Part shown: positions 34,521 to 46,026 of the stretch, piece by piece | Numbering within the stretch: the stretch's first letter is position 1 | Layout: every line of letters starts with the position of its first letter | NCBI GenBank assembly: GCA_007258455.2 | Contig: VDFB02296717.1 | Location: 1-64,000, forward strand | From: Sequoia sempervirens | Lineage: Eukaryota > Streptophyta > Pinopsida > Cupressales > Cupressaceae | Length of the DNA: 64,000 nt | Direction of reading: 5' to 3' | Made by a program: the position numbers and the translations under genes | Notes under the pieces: model-generated | Databases searched by the model: none | The model's input: only the letters and a program-made list of their open reading frames with translations | Told to the model about the DNA's origin: nothing

Positions 34521-37171
34521 TGTAATAACCCATTCTAATTATTACTTAAGTATTAATTGCAAATGGCATTATGAATATTAATTTTAAAAAGACATAACTT
34601 AAGTAGCTATACTCAATCATAGCAACACTTGTCTAATTAAAATATGAGTCATATATATATATTCATTTCCAAATGTCAATTACAATATCCAAGTTGACTT
34701 GGCTCCTTGGGCCATAAAGTCAATACAATATACAATTTACATCAAGGTTACATCATATTTTCCTTTGATAATTTGAAAACATTTAAGGTTTCCTCTTGAC
34801 GCTCACCTCCACTGGTGGACGAGAACATGACTCAGATGCTTTACCACCCAACCACGAAGCTTACGCTTTCCCGCAACTCTTCCTACTCAAATAATTCCTA
34901 ACCATACACAAAAAATTTAGCAAGAGAACAATCTGTAAGGTGGAATCTGGTGTGTGCCCAAACATCAACATGCATCTCTATCTATGATTAAAAAATGCAA
35001 GATATATGCTAGGAATGGGAGAGAGTTTCATCATACATAATTCCATGCATACATAATGGGCTAATTGCTTGGCCAAGCATTAAAATTAAGTTGCAACAAC
35101 AAAAGATAGGTTTTGGATAAAGTAAAACCTATATCCTCTACACTCCATTTTGGCACCTGTCTCAAAAGGTAACTTTCAAAAAATACAAGTATATACCCTC
35201 TAGTAGCATCTACCCTGAGGTGCTCTAGTCTACTTAGTGTTGCTATTCTACTAAAAAGAAAGAATATTCTTTACACACATATCAACAGAAAAGTAATTTA
35301 GTCTACTTAATTCCTCAACTTAATAAAATTCAAAAAGATAATTCAAGTGGATCTGTTCATTACATCATCCATTCAATTCATACATTAACTTGTCACATGA
35401 TTACATTCAATGTATTCTACCAATTCATATGTAATGTGAATCGATATTCATTAGAAAATAAAATGAATAAATTAAGTAACAAAAGAAGGTATACCACAAG
35501 TATGTGTATGTACGTAGATGAAGATCTATGCACATACACATATATGTGCCAACTTTAGTTAATATATTTGTGCGTACATTCTGAAATAAAAACCATTATA
35601 ACATATTTCTTTCATTCAAATTAAAGCTAGAAATTGTCATATCATCTAACAGTTTTACAAGATTTAAGTTTTATTTTATCACAAAAAAGAAGAATAGTTC
35701 TGTTTGAAATAGTTACTACATACTGGTACACTGTTTGTATCAAATCCATGTTGTTTGCAGAAGCTTACAAGTTATTGTGCCAATGTTTCATTAATAGTTT
35801 CAAGTTAACTATTGTAACATGTAAATGATCTATGTTTCTATCATTCTAGATATGCAAATATTTAAATAGTGCTAGTATCTTTTTGTGCAAATAAAATAAT
35901 TGAACAACATGCTTATCATTTTAAGAAAAAAACATATGATTCTGGAACAATTTTATCATGGTTCAAGTTATGGAGAAACCCATGCTTCTATTGGTGATAG
36001 ATATAAGATATATGATCAAAAAATATCATTCTAAAGAATGACTAATAGTCAAATGATGGTTATATTTTGTTTTTAACAACAACCAAGGCCGAAGCCTATG
36101 CATTCCGATCATCAGCCTCCATGGCATCCATTCTATGAAACAATATAAGTATTGTTCTTAGGGAATGATGAGGTGCATGCAATAAGGACTAGTGAGTACA
36201 AAAATTGTGAGCAAAACATGTAAGCAATGATAATGGGGATCATTTCAATGAATGATTAAATGTGTGTTTAATGGCATACTATTAATTGATCTTAGAGATC
36301 TTTCCAATCATAATGAAATGAAAATGGAATGATATAATCGTTTGACCATCATTCATGGTGAACGATGCAACATGATTTAATAATAGCTATGTCTATACAT
36401 CATTCTTTGAATGATTGGTGATAATCACACACCCATATGGCATGAAAAACCTATTTGGCCTTGCCGAAAGGGGGAACAACAAACTGTGAAGGATAAACAT
36501 TTAGAAACAGTTTTTTCCCTTTGAGGGAAATGATAAATGATTATAAAATCATTACATATAAACAATAATCTAGCTATCGATTTCACCGAATAGCCATATA
36601 AAAATTTTGGTTATTAAATCACACATGCTTGAGATAATGAATAGTGGGCGATTGTGTATAAAACATATAGTGCCTAGACATAGTCGGCTTTCATGCCGAT
36701 AGGGAGAGTATGCTCAATTCTTGTGCATGCAAGAGATGGTCAATAAGTCCCTTTCAACATAACAACGAACATTATCACATTCAAACAAAGGCTTCCAGGC
36801 ATCAAATAGAATATGCTTGCAACTAAATGGTCATTTATTGGCTTATCACTATTTCAAATGAAATCGACACTATGAAATAAATGCAAGATATACGAATAGA
36901 CTGTACTGGAAAATCAAAAAAAATACATAAATCCATCGATTTACCTTTGTTATGTGGGCGTTTTCCTCAGCTTTTTCCTTCTTCATAGTTGGGTCGATTC
37001 TCTTGCCTTGCTTTTTCCTCAAACCTCGTCGCCACTGCTAGTCCCCTGCCCAATTCCTTGCAAGTAATATGTGCTACCAAAATGGAAACTATGTTTTCCC
37101 TTACTTGTTTGCTCCATTATGGGGTTGTTTCTTTTCATAATTACCCTTAATTTGGCTGCCCACTACTGCAT
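34521..37171. mobile_element. Unassigned 2.65-kb insertion in element E
   Basis: Gypsy coding sequence stops at 34520 and resumes at about 37172. The insert begins TGTAATAACCC and may end ...ACTACTGCA, which would suit a solo LTR, read on the minus strand from TGCAGTAGTGGG to GGGTTATTACA. No protein, direct repeat or clear target duplication was found (left flank CCACA, right TTTGA). About 150 codons of reverse transcriptase are missing across it, so a deletion accompanied or followed it. Confidence 0.45.
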
Positions 37172-37731
37172 TTGAATATGGTGTATCCCTCAATCCAAAG
37201 AAATGCATATTTTTTGTTCATGAAGGTAAATTACTTGGTTATGTGGTGTCCAAATATGGTATCACAATCGATCCTGAAAGGGTGAGTTCCATTTTGGCTC
37301 TGCCTTTGCTCAACCATAAAAATGGTTTACAAAGTTTCATATGAATAATTAACTTTGTTAGAAGGTTTAAACCAGATATTGTTGATTTGTTGAAGTTACT
37401 AACAACTATGTTAAAGAAGAATATGGTTTTCAAATGGACTAGGGAAGGAAAAGAAAATTTTGCGGCCATAAAGGAAGCCATAGAAACAACACCTACATTG
37501 GTAAATCCTAAATTTTCTAAGGATTTCATCCTCTATGCTTATGGAAACAAGGATACCATCTCATCTATGCTAGTGCCAAATAATGAGGAAGGTTTGGAGA
37601 AACTAGTAGCTTTTTTCAGTCAAAGCCTAGAGGGCTATGAGAAAAGGTATTATTTTATTAAGAAACATGTTCTTGTTGTTATTAGAAGTTTGAAGAAGTT
37701 TAGGCATTTGGTTTCCAACAATAATATTTAG
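37172..37731 (+). pseudogene. Reverse transcriptase C-terminus and RNase H of element E
   Basis: Starts inside RT: FEYGVSLNPKKCIFFV then HEGKLLGYVVSKYGITIDPE. After a stop comes INFVRRFKPDIVDLLKLL, MVFKWTREGKENFAAIKEAI, TLVNPKFSKDFILYAYGN, VAFFSQSLEGYEKRYYFI. This is the RT thumb/connection and the start of the Gypsy RNase H. The fingers and palm with the YVDD/YLDD site are absent, lost at the 34521-37171 insertion. Confidence 0.88.
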
Positions 37732-38165
37732 TTAATGGTTGCACATCCTAGTGTCAAAGAGTTCCTTTTAAGTAAATATTTGAATGAGAAAAGAGCAAGT
37801 TAGATAACTAAAGTGATGGAATATGATGTGGAAATCAAGATCACAAATCTTGTAATAGGTAAAGGTTTATGTGAGTAGCTAGATGGTGATATGGAAGATA
37901 ACAAAGAAGAAGTTATGGAGGTTTTCCTAGCTATTCAACATCAGTCTCAAATAGCTACACATACTTCCCCAACAAGCTAGATGCAAGATATGATTCACTT
38001 TCTCCAAACTGGCGAGTGTCCACAATGATTGAGTAGGGCTAAGATAATGTATTTCAGTCTATAATCCATTCCATTTGTACTGCTTAATGGCATACTCTTC
38101 AGGAAAGATGTCAATAGTTTGTTGCTTAGATGCATTAATGATGATCAAGTTGACAGTGCTTAAAT
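37732..38165 (+). pseudogene. Decayed RNase H to integrase spacer, element E
   Basis: Short frames such as LMVAHPSVKEFLLSKYLNEK and MEYDVEIKITNLVIGKGLCE are consistent with the end of RNase H and the linker (compare the usual QYDIEI...KGLCEQLA pattern). Many stops. Confidence 0.6.
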
Positions 38166-39120
38166 TTTTCCATGATGGGGAAGCTGGTGGACATTTTCAC
38201 CAAGAACTACAACCCTGAAAATAATGAGGGTGGTCTATTATTGGCCTATTCTATTCAAAGATATCCATGATTGGGTAAGAAAATTTAAAAAGTGTGCCTT
38301 CTTCTTTGGGAAGGAGAGATTGGTTGCCCTTCCTTTGCAGACTGCCCAAGTTGAGCAACCTTTCATGAAGTGGGGCATTTATTTTATTATAGCTATCAAC
38401 CCACCTTCTAGTGAAGGTCATACGTGGGTCCTCACTACCACTAATTATTTCACCAGGTGGATTGAGACTATAGCATTGAAGGAGGCTAATGAGTATGTTG
38501 TCCTAATTTTTTATGATGATTTGATGACAAGGTTTTGAGTGCTTGATTAAAATGCTTTAGATTTTTTGGGCACAAAATAAAGTGAACAGGTTGTTAGGAG
38601 TGGCAACTACTTGAGTACTTCATCAAACTATTACCCTCAAGGAAATGGTTTGACTGAGTCAACAAATAAGAATCTAATAAGGATCATCAAGATGACCATG
38701 GAAGATAATCAAAGAGCTTGGCATACCAAGTTAAAATATGCCATGTGGGTAGATAGAATCACTCCCAAGAGATCCATTGGAAATTCTCCATACATGCGGT
38801 GTATGGAAAGGAAGCAAGTTTGTCCTTATCAGTTGAGTTACCAACACTTGAATTGGTTAATCAATTGGATATGTTAGAGGGAGAGGATCCAATGATGGTC
38901 ACATATGCTCAGTTGGTGGAGTTGGAAGAAATCATAGATAAAGCAATGAAAACAATGGAGGAGCATAAAAAATTAGGTCAAGAGGGATTTTGACAAAAAA
39001 GGAAACCCCTAAATTTTTCAAGGAGGGGGATGTAGTCCTTAAATGGGATTAATTCAAGAGAAAACTTAGAAGGCACACAAAGTTTGATGCCATGCGGAGT
39101 GGCGCCTACATCATTTTTGA
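38166..39120 (+). pseudogene. Integrase of element E
   Basis: FHDGEAGGHFHQEL gives the His-His half of the zinc-binding motif. VYYWPILFKDIHDWVRKF and KKCAFFFGKERLVALPLQ follow, with part of the Cys pair lost. The core shows MKWGIYFIIAINPPSSEGH, where the first catalytic Asp of WGIDF is Tyr, and TTNYFTRWIE. After a gap, YYPQGNGLTESTNKNLIR retains the catalytic Glu. The C-terminal module appears as FFKEGDVVLKWD near 39015-39050. It could not integrate DNA as it stands. Confidence 0.88.
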
Positions 39121-39322
39121 ATGAAAGAAGCATAATTTGTTCCAATAAGAAGCATAATTTCTCCATGGGGACTTGGAGGAGGAAATATACATGCAACAAC
39201 CATAGGAATATGAGGTCAAGGGTAAGGAGGAATTTGTGTGCAGGTTAAAAGAAGAGTTTTGTATGGCTTGAAGCAAGCACCCTGGAAATGGTATTTGAAA
39301 TTTGATAGTTTTATCCTTACCA
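39121..39322 (+). pseudogene. Copia reverse transcriptase fragment inside element E
   Basis: A single frame reads FLHGDLEEEIYMQQP, a stop, then EYEVKGKEEFVCRLKRR and VLYGLKQAPWKWYLKFDS. FLHGDLEEEIYM and LYGLKQAPxxWY are hallmark motifs of Ty1/Copia reverse transcriptase and do not occur in Gypsy enzymes. The piece lies in the same orientation as the Gypsy integrase, within a few dozen bases of its C-terminus. No Copia sequence flanks it. The matching segment is missing from the broken 24117-24364 part of the nested Copia element, and that element's neighbouring motifs differ in sequence, so it came from another Copia copy. Confidence 0.85.
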
Positions 39323-39519
39323 AAAATACTTCCCCCACGATAATAAGTGGTTGTGAGGATTGTATTCCCCCCTTAAAAATAAGTGGAAGAGAGGATTTAA
39401 ATGGTTGGCTTGCCACCTTAATATTGTAATAATCTCACCCACTGAATAAGTGGAGTATCCCCATTGCTTGTGGATTCCTGCATAAACATATGAATGTATT
39501 TTCAATTTTGATTATTACT
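39323..39519 (+). other. 3' untranslated part of element E
   Basis: Non-coding. It has two CCCCC-rich spots separated by AATAAGTGG repeats (AATAAGTGG near 39342, 39380 and 39446). Confidence 0.4.
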
Positions 39520-39721
39520 ATAAATTCATCACTAAAAATATTCATCGAACCAAATTCATAAATTCATCACTAAAAATATCCATCCAACCAAATTCATAAA
39601 TTCATCACTAAAAATAGTCATCCAACCAAATTCATAAATTCATCACAAAAAATATTCATCCAACCAAATTCATCACTAAAAATAGTCATCCAACCAAATT
39701 CATAAATTCATCACTAAAAAT
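39520..39721 (+). repeat. 38-bp minisatellite, about 5.3 copies
   Basis: Units start ATAAATTCATCACTAAAAAT and continue with ATTCATCCAACCAAATTC. Four full units in a row, one lacking the first 8 bases, then a partial unit. Units differ at one to three bases. It lies between integrase and the 3' LTR, where Tat/Ogre elements often carry tandem repeats. Confidence 0.93.
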
Positions 39722-40047
39722 AACTAAAATTCGAGAGGAGGTACCAATCCAAGTTAATGGGATTCACTCAAACGATGTTTTTGAGGTACTTGTTTCACTT
39801 TTTTGTACATATTAATTTAGGTCTTCTATTTTCCATGAAATGATTTACATACCTTGCATTCTCCTTAGGGGAAATCACACTTTAGAGTTCCTATTTTATT
39901 CCAAGTGTAGCATGCACATGTCTTTTTTTTTTGGTCCTTAGTTGAACCTAGTTGTTGCATAATTGTTACGATCCTATTCCCAATGGATTTTTCAAGGCTA
40001 TTGAATTTTATGATTAGAAAGCAATCATCCTAGAAAGTCACCAAGAA

Positions 40048-42778
40048 TGTTTCCATTTCCATGTCACCATTGGATGCCCATGATTTATATCTGATTAGAG
40101 AGATTTTATATGTGCATCCTATTAAAGTCCATTCTTATTTTGATTTTCTAAGGTTTTGGGGGTTTTAAAATTTCTCAATTGTATCAAATTATGGTTTTTT
40201 GCTTCTATAAGTTTATGCCTCCCAAAAACCCTCATGTGCTTAAACCCTAAACCCCTAATTTAAGTGTATACTTTTGTTATATTTCTTTGCTAACTTTCTT
40301 TGGTTAGTCCCCAATCATTTAAGTTATAACTTGATGTCTAGGTTATCATTTGTTTGATCAGCCCATTGGTCCCCTTTTACCACATGAGCCCATGTACTTT
40401 CATATATTTTGCTAAGTAACAATGTTGTCAGTTTTTGGGCCAATTCTCAGAGCTTCTGTTGATGTCGATTTAGGTTTTCATAACTGTTTCATCTATCACC
40501 ATGATCTATACCCTTACCTTTGATAAAATATAAGTATTTCATTCGTCTAGGAACAACCACCTCTTAAAAGAATATTGGTGCATGTACAAGTTCCCTTCAC
40601 TTAAGTTACTACCCCCGTTGTACTTGTGCCACATGGCAACTCTATGTTCCATCATATTCACTCTTTGTATTGCATTTTACATCCTTCATGTGGTGTAATT
40701 TTTGGTGATGTGCCATATACTCTCAAGAAGGATCAATGGTGCACGTTGGTGTTTGAAGATCCAATGGCCATTGCACAAGGTTTTTGAATCGCATCTTGAG
40801 GATTACCTCAACAAAGGCTTTCCATGATATATGATGGAAGGTGGGCTAGTGGATGGTGATGTTAACAAAGCCAAGTGCCAACATTCTATTTGTATCACAT
40901 TTTCATTTATGGAGGGCTTGGGTCATTCTACAATGTGCGATGGTGATGGGGTGTGACGTCAGGGGTGCATGTGGCAACATCCCACTACCCTACAAGGGTA
41001 TTGGTGGGTCTAAGTTAAGAGCATCGGGTGTGTGAGCTATTGACAGGTGGTGAGTTTACATCTCATTATAGGTCTCCAATGCATCGCAGTTCCAAGTTGT
41101 TTGCACATAATATTAACTACAATGTGCGACGAGAATAGGGGAGAGGTATATGTTGAGAGAATATTCCATGAAGACAAGTGTCCATGTCCTATTGCATCAA
41201 AAGATGTCTTTGCATCATGTTTTTACTTTGTAAAGCCTCCTTTTTACGATGTACAATGGTGAGATTAGATGGCTACAATATGAGGGAAAGAATCTAATGG
41301 CCATTGTGCAATTAATTCACATAGTAGGTGTGAATTACACCAAACTAGGGTTATTTGTGATGGTAACATATGTTGTGATGAGGACTTCAATGACTAAAAT
41401 TTAAGGATGTTGATCAGATGTCTATCGTGGGTGATCTATGCATCATATTTTCATGTTGTGAGGCCAATGTTCTATGTGTGAGGTGTGATAGAGGAGGGTA
41501 TATATACTAAAGTGATATTTGGGGGCCAAATGTCGATTAGTTATTACATCACATGGACTTAGGTCATCACAATTGTGCTTGATGACTTGTAGGGGGAGAT
41601 TGTGATATATTAAGGCTATGTGATAGCCATTTATCATGAAACTCGTGTTGATCAATAGTCACATTTTAAACTCTCATTAGGGGCATGATTTCAACCATCC
41701 ATACTCAATCCAATGGCCAACATTCAAACATTAATGTTCAACTATTCTAGTTCACAAGAAAGTACTAGAAGCTATGGCTCAACAACTTCTTTTGTAACTA
41801 GATTCAGCTTGATCAACATTGGATCAATTTTTTGCACTATTCCAATGTTGCATTCATTGCTTAGGTAGCGCCATTACTCCCTAGTGTATTGCAGAGAACA
41901 AATTCTTCTATCAGGGTATGTTTTCTCAAATTTTCTTACAAATTTTATGGGTGTTCCATGCTTCCATTTGTGAGGGTCATCTTTCTGGGGTGTGCTTGAG
42001 ATGCCAGAGCCATTATGGCTTGGTTGTTGCTCAGTTTTGGGGATAATTTAGATGTTTGAATTTTGATCAGAGTTCATCTTCTTGCAAACCCTAGTTAGAT
42101 TAGGGTTATTTTTTTTAATTCAATTTAGTTATGCTTGAACTATAAAGGTAATATTTGTATCATGTTGAAGGGTTCTTCCCTAGATTTACTCTAGCAGACT
42201 TATATTGTTTTAGCATTTCTCTAAGCTGTAAAATTAGCTTATGCCTTTGTGTTAATATAATCACCCTTTTCACCTTTTCTCCATTCTTGCATTCTATGTA
42301 ACATCTAATACCTCTTTGCATGCATGATTTTTATCATTTATATAGGTTATACAATTGTGTTAATCTAGTGTGGGTGTCAATTGTGTATAATTTTCATCCC
42401 TTTTGGTATCTTTCAAATCCTATCCTCCATGTTTCCCTCATGAAATTGGTAAAATAGAGATTTTTGTGAGCTCTTCTACTGATTTTATTGATGCTCTGTG
42501 CAATCACATGTAGGAAGAAACACTCTAAATTCAGTGCATCACCTTTCTATCACATTTTCATGCATTTTTTCCTTCTCCCTTTTTTCCCTACAAGTAATTA
42601 GTTTAGAGTTTATTGAGGTTGGGTTAGACCAATCCTCTTTTGCACCTAGTTTAGAAACGAGTCCAGCTTTCTTCAAAGATCTACCCTCAATTGTAAGGGT
42701 CCCACACCTTGAGGATATTTCCATTGTATCATTGGAATGTTGAACTCCTTATTCAATAGGGTGCATTTCCATGTGACA
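40048..42778 (+). repeat. 3' LTR of element E (about 2.73 kb)
   Basis: Uninterrupted copy of the 5' LTR. It starts TGTTTCCATTTCC and ends CATTTCCATGTGACA. At about 41365 it keeps the unfilled site (GTGATGGTAACATATGTTGTG) of the Copia insertion in the other LTR. The purine tract before it is weak. The open frames at 40853-41262 and 42498-42743 lie inside the LTR and also occur, broken, in the other copy. Confidence 0.88.
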
Positions 42779-42782
42779 ACAA

Positions 42783-43700
42783 TTACCACTTTCATTGTTG
42801 GTTTGATTATGGTACCACTGATGCCTAACACATGATCAAGGAGGTTCAACCCTAGATGGGGTGTGGTCTTAGAGAGGATGCTTGAGGATGGAGTCTGCTT
42901 TTCTTGGGGACCTTGCATACTAGCCCACCTTTATCATGACATGCATCAAATAGTTTACCAAGGTGGTGTCAACTTATTTGCAGGAGCTACACTTGTTCAT
43001 ATTTGGGCCTAGGAGCACATTGTCATGCTTTGACCCATTTGTGACCTACAATGGGATGAGGGAGATCCATTCGTATTCAGATGTGTGAGCATGATCACAC
43101 ATCGCCACATGGGAGAGCTACCCTACTGGTGTTGAGTGATCAATGATATGAAAAATTTTACATGGAGAGCATAGGTAGATGTGGAGGATAGGGGTGAGGA
43201 TGTAGAGTAGCTTCCCTACTATTGGCAGACACGGTGGCTCATCAGCCACACTACTCAGATCCTTGAGAGATATTTTCCTAATAGGGTTACGTGATAGTTT
43301 GGAGAGAGAGAAATAGTACCCCGAGATGACTATGCGACCATATTTGCTTGTAATTTTAGAGAGATAGTTGAGTGGGGGTTGGCACCATCAGTTCATAAAG
43401 CCACATCTAACTTTGATCACCTTTTCCTGGTTCCATGGGCCTATTCAAATGGTGAGGAGGATCTCAAGACTACATATGAGTACACTACTTGGTTTGCTAC
43501 ATAGATACCTCTTAGGTTCATTGATCCAAATGGGAGGGATGTCGATGGCCAAAGATGCAAGGATGAGTTTAGCAGATAGCATTGATAGTGTTAGAGAGCT
43601 AAGGCAAAGATGACTTGAGTGGAGGATAGAGGAAATTCCTCAGGACAAGGGAAATGATAAGTACCAAAAAGACCACCATAGGTATTAGTAGTAGCAGGTG
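42783..43700 (+). pseudogene. Plant mobile domain (PMD) protein, C-terminal half
   Basis: After element E the PMD continues: LAHLYHDMHQIVYQGG, then VNLFAGATLVHIWA, a stop and EHIVM. Further on are MITHRHMGELPYW, FTWRA, ILERYFPNRVT and EIVEWGLAPSVHK. LAxLYxxL with a following LLxxWAWEH block is diagnostic of the second half of the domain. Pieces switch frame several times and contain stops. With 19797-20197 it formed one gene before the Gypsy insertion. A Glu/Arg-rich tail (about 43610-43880) could be a decayed coiled coil. Confidence 0.7.
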
Positions 43701-44346
43701 GTAGTTGTTCTCGATTAAAGACTGCAAGGTGTATTACAGGAGAGACTAGGCTTTCCAAGAGCAAGATTTTTTTTGACAGGAGCGAGATTAGGATCATTAG
43801 GAGCAAGAAACTTTTAGAAAGGATAGAGACGAGGCTTGCAAGGAGTGAGATCAACTCAGGACTTAGCTAGATAGAGAGATGGCACACAAGCATCAGATAG
43901 AGCTATAGTTAGCTCAGTAGACCACTTAAAGGCAGTAGCTTGAGGCTACCACACAGGAACAAAGGGATATTATTCCACTTTCACGGTATATGTAGGTTGT
44001 CAACGAGTACACACATTATAGAACTATACCAAATGGTGGTTCTATCCCATAGGCGACAACCTACTTACTCACACAAGAGCTCTTTGGGTCCTAGTAGACT
44101 AGAGGGTGGATTAGTTGGTAGACCCTCACAAGGTCCCTTAGATGGGAAACAACGACCACACATGGATACACCACCATGTTAGCCTACTCCTAGTTGAGAT
44201 GACTAGGGGAGCTCGGGGTAGTTTTTGATTTGTATATAGATATTTTTGCATCCATATGTTGATGTAGACATGCTTTCTGATGTATACATATTCATTGGCT
44301 ATGTATATCACACACTTGATATGTATCATGATCATCATTTTTGATA

Positions 44347-44385
<39 letters not shown>

Positions 44386-46021
44386 TGGACGATGGTTATG
44401 TGACTATTATATATGATGTTGTTATTGCATGTTTATGATCTTTTATGATGTATTCTATTCTTATGGATGCAAATGTACATGCATGGATGTATTATGTATA
44501 TGAGATGTTATTACATGTTTTCATAATGGATGATGGTCATTTCTTTTATTATGCTCGTGATGTGATATGCATGTTTCTAATGATTTGTGGATGAAGGATG
44601 CATGAGATATTATGCTATGATGATATGGATGATTGATTTTGTATTTTTATATAATTTATGATGATTATGCAAGATGTATGATATGAGATGCATATTGATA
44701 ATTTGTGGATGCAGGATGGATGCATTTATTTTTGTTGTATGTCGTGATACTTTGAATAAAAATGTTAGTGTGATATAAGTAGAAGAATGAGATGAATATA
44801 ATAGATTAGCATGAGAATAAGATTGATCAAGATACCAATAAACCTATTATTATTCTAATATTTTATTAGATATGTGATGAGATAGGATAGATGATATTGT
44901 TTTTTATTTTAGATTAGGATTAGTTTCATCATAATAATCCTTATTTGATATAGAAAATAGGCACGATGCACAAAGGTAGAGCCAAGATGGTGTTGTATCT
45001 AATGCACATACTTTGACTCTGTAAATAGATAGGAGTATCCTTGTTCATACTAACATACATAAACCTTGTTTGATTATGTGAAATAATAAAGCCATCAAAG
45101 TAAGAATACCAATACACAAAAGGTAGGAAGAACCTAATATGCACTAGATGTTACATTACCTGAGACTACCCCTGCAACACAAGGCAAGTATTCACTAAGG
45201 TTGTATTGCAAGAACATCCAACAAGCACATTAGATGAAAGCAATGACACATGTTGCATTCCTCTCTCTCTAAATCATTTTTTAGACATCCTTGAGAGATA
45301 ATTAGAACAAGACAATAAGATAAATCAAAGAAAAGATCAAAATGACAAAAATGTTAATGTCATTATATCTCTTGCCAGAGAGTTTTTTTGGTTGATATTT
45401 GAAATGATGTCTATTGTATGAAAGATCTATCCATAAGACATGAATTGGATGGTGATTATTTGTAAATGTTTGATAGGATATTGATATGAGGGTTTACTAA
45501 CATGTTTGATAATGATCAAGACTCATAACTTTGTGTGAAAGTTTGTGTTTCAATGATTGTTGTACTTGTTGAACTATATATTTTACCAAAGGTAAAGGTG
45601 ACGACACTCTCACTTAAGGAGTGATTTACCAGTTTTGTTTATAGTGGCCTACAACACCAAAGGGCCTAAGGGACCAAATGACCTAACGAGATAATTGGAT
45701 GACACAAGCAGAAAAAACTTATAACCCTCTCCAAGATAGCAATGGCACAATAAGGGCACAAATGGAAACTCTCCATAACCAACTACAACAAATAGACATT
45801 GAAAGGAAACATATCAAAGAATAAATGAAGTAAATGATGGAGATTGTCATTAATCATATGGTGCACCTATTAGGGATACTAGGGGAAGCAAAAGAAATAG
45901 CTAAAAATATTCAAATCTTAGATATCTGGCAGAGGCAGAGGCTATGATAATTTAGATTCAGAGTCACATCTCCACACTACAAAAGGAAAAAGAATAATGG
46001 GGAAAATCATTAAACTACATC
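43701..46021. other. Mostly unassigned sequence
   Basis: No gene recognised. A (TG)n-(AG)n microsatellite lies at 44345-44385, then about 1.2 kb of ATGATGxTGGATG-type AT-rich sequence. Around 45740-45920 one frame gives QMETLHNQLQQIDIERKHIK and VHLLGILGEAKEIAKNIQ, heptad-like and broken by two stops. It could be the end of the PMD gene or of another element; I cannot decide. Confidence 0.4.
44345..44385. repeat. (TG)n-(AG)n microsatellite
   Basis: About 11 TG units pass directly into about 9 AG units. Confidence 0.95.
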
Positions 46022-46026
46022 AAAGA

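Larger units (their letters stand above)
20198..42778 (+). mobile_element. Element E: Tat-like Ty3/Gypsy retrotransposon with nested insertions
   Basis: LTRs of about 2.7 kb lie at 20198-29965 (split by a Copia element) and 40048-42778. The internal region has gag, a short zinc knuckle, protease, a plant-type second RNase H, the end of reverse transcriptase with RNase H, and integrase, all broken. The second RNase H, the long LTRs and a minisatellite between integrase and the 3' LTR are traits of the Tat/Ogre lineage. Without its insertions the element is about 12 kb. It interrupts a PMD pseudogene. Flanking duplications are not clean (TCAAT on the left and ACAAT on the right is the nearest pair), so the left edge is uncertain by a few bases. 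Confidence 0.8.

Noticed and set aside
39520..39721. CRISPR-like array
   Set aside because: Units are head-to-tail without unique spacers, in plant retrotransposon sequence.
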